Of a DNA stretch of 64,000 bases, positions 59,655 to 64,000 are shown piece after piece; positions within the stretch are counted from its first letter, which is position 1; every line of letters starts with the position of its first letter. A model generated the notes under the pieces. That model was given only the letters and a program-made list of their open reading frames with translations, was not told the origin of the DNA and did no database searches. A program made the translations under genes and the position numbers. Source of the DNA: Platanthera guangdongensis (lineage: Eukaryota; Streptophyta; Magnoliopsida; Asparagales; Orchidaceae); contig CM077165.1 of NCBI GenBank assembly GCA_039583875.1, forward strand, positions 63,786,757-63,850,756. Direction: 5' to 3'.

Positions 59655-60300
59655 CCGATCTGGGTAGTTTTTGTATTCCTTGTCTATTTGGCGATTTATC
59701 ATTAAAACATGCATTGGCAGATCTAGGCGCTTCGATTAATTTGATGCCTTATTCATTATTTAAAAAGTTTGGATTAGGAGAGCCTAATCCCACAAAATGA
59801 GCATACAATTGGCGGATCGGTCTATAAAATACCCTATGGGTATTATTGAGGATGTGCTTGTCAAAGTTGAGAAATTTATCTTTCCGGTAGATTTTGTCAT
59901 CCTTGCCGTAAAAGACGACACCGAGGTTCTGCTTATTCTCGATCGCCCTTTTCTCGCCACCGCACGTGCCATTATAGATGTTAGTAACAGTAAACTTCTC
60001 TTTAGAGTCGGAGATGAAGAAGTTACCTTTACTATCGGATCCTCCACGAAAAATACGCTTGCTAATGACGAATCATGTTTCTTTTTGGAGTCTTCTCCCG
60101 ATGAGGGCTCCATTTAATTTTTTGAAAATTTTTATTCACCTATTATTCATGACATAAATTTTGAAAGTTTAAATTTAATTTCTCATGAAATAAGTAATAA
60201 CAATTTGGTCACACGCACACCTATTGTAGAAACTAAAGACTTAGGCAGTGACCGTTTCAAAACTTTGTGTGAGGAACCTCCAAGTTTTGAACTTAGATAA
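59655..60300 (+). pseudogene. Protease of Athila element F and the very start of RT
   Basis: The active-site region reads LADLGASINLMPYSLF (DLGAS at 59720-59734), the Athila form of the motif. A stop and frame change near 59798 lead to QLADRSIKYPMGI, LVKVEKFIFPVDFV, ILDRPFLATARA and VGDEEVTFTI, to 60117. Beyond it, a frame with EPPSFELR and GSKLPVLVSAYLSE resembles the linker just before Athila RT. RT itself does not follow. Confidence 0.85.
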
Positions 60301-61404
60301 CTATCAGATCATATACAACATTTATCTCTAATGGAGGGCTCCAAACTTCCCGTACTTGTGTCAGCTTATCTATCCGAGAAGCCCATAACATAGTAGCACA
60401 CACCACAACGGACGAGCTCAATGATCATAAACAAATCGCTTGTAGGAGGAACCCCATGATTATCCTTTCTTTTTATTTTCATTTTCTGTTTGAGTTTTTG
60501 CAGGTTTGAAGGTTATTTGATGCATGACGATAGGTCAGGTTCGAACGTCAAGTTCATGTGATTCCTTCATGTCGGTAAATTTTATTTAGTTTATTTTATT
60601 TCTGTCAAAAAAATATAAAAAATATAGATGAAAAAAATTCTGATACGTACACACCCATATCAAGGTCATGACATATGGGGAACGGGCTTGATAAAGTCGT
60701 GTTTTGTTCGTCTTGCGAAACACGAGATAGGTTTTGTCGAGCGCAGTTTTTCTGTTCGCCTTCTGTTTATGTCACGGCCATGACCTGCGGGTCACGGGCG
60801 TGACAGGTGCCGAGACTATTTTCGTCGAACGCAGTTTGTCCAGATCAACTTCCGTTAATGTCATGGCCGTAACCTTTAATGGTCACGGGCGTGACAAGCA
60901 CAGAATCCCGTTCGACGAAAACCTTTAGTGGAAAAATGGAAATCTTCTATTTTTCAAGTCACGCCTGTGACATGCTATGTCACGTGTGACACAGGAAAGT
61001 CACCGCGATGACGTTCTCGGGAAACCCCAAACAATTTTTTTATCGTATTCAATTACATGCCCTAGGGTCCCGGCGTGACCCTGGGCCGTGTCAACCGAAT
61101 TAGAGGCAATGACCCAGGTCAATGCCTTAGATTCCTCTTTTTATTAATTTTTATGTGACATGCCCCAAAGTCACGGGCGTGACTCTGGGGCGTGACCCGC
61201 GAATCTGAGGTAGGGAGCCTTTGATTCTTTTTTATTTTTTATTTTTTAAGTACACGCCCCGTGTCAGGGGCGTGACAGGGGGCATGACCGACCTGAAAAA
61301 AAAATCCTTTAAATTGGATTTCTCCCCCTTTGTTTTCTCCACACCATCCAGCCCTCTCCTTCCCTTATCTAACCTAAAAACCTATTTTCTTTCCTCCTTC
61401 CGCA
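60301..61404 (+). other. Deletion junction and non-coding DNA of Athila F, with TCACGGGCGTGAC motifs
   Basis: RT, RNase H and integrase are absent; sequence passes near 60380-60440 from the pre-RT linker to non-coding DNA. From 60660 to 61290 motifs of the type TCACGGGCGTGAC, GTCACGGCCATGAC and GGGGCGTGAC recur about a dozen times. A few GTCGAACGCAG / TTCGACGAAAA pieces also occur (60738, 60823, 60910). No gene is visible. Confidence 0.7.
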
Positions 61405-62565
61405 ATGCATCACAACCACCCTCACTCCACCGCTTCCTCCAAAGAGCATGCTGCGGATCGCGCCTCAGCAGAAGCCATGCTCCTTTTTGAAAACTCCACC
61501 CATCAGGATCGGAGCGATCGCCTACGAGCTAAACCCTTTGGCATATTCCGGATCTTGGATTGGGCGATCCTCGCGACTTTTGGAGCTGCAGATTTGGTTA
61601 GGGAATTTTTATCCACATCTGGATAGATTTCCCTCTTCTCCATTCTGGAGCCCAATTTCCTTGAGCTCACCATAGAGTTCTTGGCGTACTTTGAGTTCCA
61701 TTGGGCAGAGATTGATGATTTCATAATCTTTCGCATGGGTGGGGTGATGCATCAGCTCACCATCCGCCAACTCAATATTGCCATGGGCTTTTGCTCGGTG
61801 GTCTTTTCCCATTCTCCTGCCTATCTCAATCTCCTTACTGATTTCCCTCCCGATTTCAACCTTCTCACCTTTTGGGCAGAACTCAGTAATGACACCGTGC
61901 CCTACACCCCTAAGAAATCTAAAGGCAGCCACCGCATTTCCCCTCTTGCGCATTCTTCCCAACCTTCTCACGTTTACTCTTTCTGGTCGCGGCGACTTGC
62001 ATGGTGTATTGACTCTGGTAGATTTACTATATTTATATAGTATGTTTTACCGGGTCCCACTCAACCTTGGTTATATGCTCGTAATTTTCTTTCGGAACCA
62101 GGTCGAAAATGCAATGTTGGGAGCGGTGCACGGAGGGAACTTCATCACTTTTGTCGCCTTGCAGATCTGTCTTTTGGATTCACTTCCACGACTGAGCTGC
62201 GTTCAGATACCGCAAGTCATTCAGTTCCAGATCCTGCAGGCCCTCGGCCTAGCGCGACGACATGATGATGAGTTTGAGGCTATCCCCCCAGCGGTCGATG
62301 GTGGGGATCTCAATCATGATTTAGGTGTCGGACCCAGCGGTGCTCCTCACTCTCCCCATATTCTTCCACCACCACTGCACTCTACCACAGCTCCCGGTCC
62401 TCAAAATTATTGGAATCATCATTTTGGGTTGATTCACACTCGCCTAGACTAGATGCAGACTCATTTTGACGGACGTTTTACTCGTTTTGATGAATGCTTT
62501 GCCGTGTTGGATCAGGGTCACGCTTCTTCCGTGGCGCACATTACACGAGAGTTCACGGATCTGTG
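61405..62565 (+). pseudogene. Athila ORF (ATHILA ORF-1-like) of element F
   Basis: The frame starts at the ATG at 61405 (MHHNHPHSTASS). After a TAG near 61624 it reads LELTIEFLAYFEFHWAEID, FRMGGVMHQLTIRQLNIAMG, FSHSPAYLNLLTDFPPDF and VPYTPKKSKGS. The continuation is in the next frame after a shift near 61940: LLTFTLSGRGDLHGVLT, DLLYLYSMFYRVPLNLGYM, then a tail to 62452 and a short QTHFDGRFTRFDE piece to 62565. These are features of the Athila ORF family. In complete Athila elements this ORF lies after integrase and has been proposed as env-like; its role is not established. Confidence 0.75.
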
Positions 62566-64000
62566 AACTCATTATCCGCCACTAGGAGGTGCTAGCGATG
62601 AGGAGTAGTTCTTTTCTTTGGAGTTGTAGTCGATTGTCTATTTCTGTATCTTTTATTTTCAGTTTCAATGTATCTTTTGTTTTTATTTAAAAAAAATATC
62701 AAAATTAAGTTTTGCTACGGTTATGTATTACAGGTACACCTTGGTGCTGATTTGACCTCTTCAGGGAAGTCTCCTTTTCTTTTCTTTACTTATTGCTTCC
62801 ATTGGGGACAATGTATTGTTTAAGTATGGGGGGGGGGGGGTATTTCTCAAGCAAAACATACAAAAAAATCATAAAAGTTTTTCAAAAAAATCATTAAAAT
62901 TTTTCAAATTTAAAATTTATTTTTACTTAGTCTTCACAAAAATACAAAAAAAAACTAGAAAAAAGAAGAACAAATATATCAAATATTTCCAAAAAATAGA
63001 AATAGAAATTAAATTTCTTAGAAAGGGACGTTTGTGATATCACCCCATTTTACCTCCTAATACCAGTGAGAGCACTTCACAGAGTATACCTCGGGAAGTC
63101 TGAGAAGTAACAAAAAAAATTGGTTTAATTTTAAATTAGAGAAATCTTTATTTTTATATTTATTCACATGCGAAATCCATAGTATTCAACTTTTACATAG
63201 TATTTTTAAGAATTTGATGCTTTAATTGAATTTTGAATTTTGGAGTAGAACTGATGACCATGTTGTGTTTCTAGTTAAGTGCACATGTAAGTATAATTTA
63301 TGTAGAATTAGAAATTCATCATACAATTAGAGTTCTTGTCTTTCTAAATGCGTAGAAATAGTTTATTTTACTTTTACTTTGAAACCGATAAAATCTAAAA
63401 AAATTTAGGAGAGCGTGTAGAAGTTTACTAGAGCGATATTTCGTGGATCAAGAAAGATGTATTCTTTCTCGATGTCTAAAACTTGCCCTCTAGCTATTCT
63501 CAAGACTTTGCATATGTTAAACTCATTAGCAAAAATATGATTTAGGCACTCCTTTTGGCAAGTTTGACCCTTTTGCACCCGTACCTAAACATTTTATCTT
63601 TGTTAAGCAAAATGAACCTATACCTTATCTTTTGTTTTAGCTCCACCAAACACTTTACCAAAACCTAAAAAGCATCCAAATTACAAACCTAGGACCGAGC
63701 TTGAAAATATATATACAAAAATAGTTTATGAGTGATTAGGAGCCATTTTATTTTGGTGGCTAATTGAGAAAAAAAGAGTTGATTTATTTTTCCTTCTCAA
63801 AAAATATAGATAAAAAAAATAAATATGAAAATAAATATAGTAAGTGGAAAAATCTTCAACATGTTAAGGAGAAGAAATAAAGGGATTTAGGAATTGGCAT
63901 CATTCTTCAAGCCATGACAATTTATTTCTTTTGTTCAAGCTCTCTTTAGGTTTTGGTGTCTAGCCATAGTTTTTATCTTTGATTTTCCAAACAAAAAAAA
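62566..64000 (+). other. 3' untranslated region of Athila F, AT-rich
   Basis: The Athila-type TTGGGGACAATGTATTGTTTAAGTATGGGG landmark (quoted in pieces: GGGGACAATG, then GTTTAAG and a G run at 62829-62839) lies about 250 bp after the ORF. The rest is AT-rich with A runs and short open frames without known similarity. The 3' LTR is not reached. Confidence 0.7.

Noticed and set aside
1..64000. A host gene cluster, defence system or other non-transposon locus
   Set aside because: Every long coding frame that could be recognised belongs to a retrotransposon, and the rest is LTR, UTR or repeat.

Overview
This window is plant nuclear DNA made almost entirely of LTR retrotransposons inserted into one another. 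I see no host protein gene, rRNA or tRNA gene. The element types are Ty1/copia of the SIRE/Maximus kind with a third ORF after pol, Ty3/gypsy chromoviruses of the Tekay/Del kind with an integrase chromodomain, Tat/Retand with antisense ORFs, and Athila. Together they point to a flowering plant with a large repeat-rich genome; the species cannot be named from this sequence.

Layout. 1-1176: right part of a chromovirus LTR, inserted in a Tat element (H). 1177-about 9400: the 3' half of H, with RNase H/integrase, a tandem array of about 23 units, antisense coding sequence, and a probable LTR. 9400-13400: AT-rich DNA with a probable decayed LTR. 13400-18940: 3' end of SIRE-like element D (third ORF plus LTR, + strand). 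18941-44628: SIRE-like element A (- strand: 5' LTR, gag, protease, start of integrase). A is split at 20972-41748 by chromovirus B (- strand, flanked by TGGTG on both sides). The 3' LTR of B is split at 22851-34330 by chromovirus G (+ strand, flanked by CCCGT on both sides). 44629-52105: SIRE-like element C (+ strand, integrase end, RT/RNase H, third ORF, 3' LTR). 52106-56715: decayed chromovirus E (RT to 3' LTR). 56716-64000: Athila element F (LTR part, gag, protease, Athila ORF, 3' UTR), which lacks RT to integrase.

Reading outward, the insertion order is F, then E in its 5' LTR, then C in the RT of E, then A in the integrase of C, then B in the gag of A and D in the integrase of A, and finally G in the LTR of B. 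G is the youngest and least damaged: its two LTRs look nearly the same, and its pol carries one frameshift and one stop codon.

Three things deserve a closer look. First, the untranslated leader of G holds three stem-loops with an identical 12-nt loop and different, still paired, outer stems. This is a candidate RNA element, possibly for packaging or dimerisation. Second, short CG-containing palindromes (GTGTCGACAC, TTCGTCGA/TCGACGAA, ACACGGGCGTGT and related forms) are amplified in the LTRs and spacers of unrelated families. In the SIRE-like elements the same motif class recurs in the LTR, in the spacer before the third ORF and, in A, inside gag coding sequence. Third, the third ORFs of D and C carry acidic stretches, basic nuclear-localisation-like clusters and (in D) heptad-like helical regions, and show no signal peptide or clear membrane anchor, so an envelope role looks unlikely.
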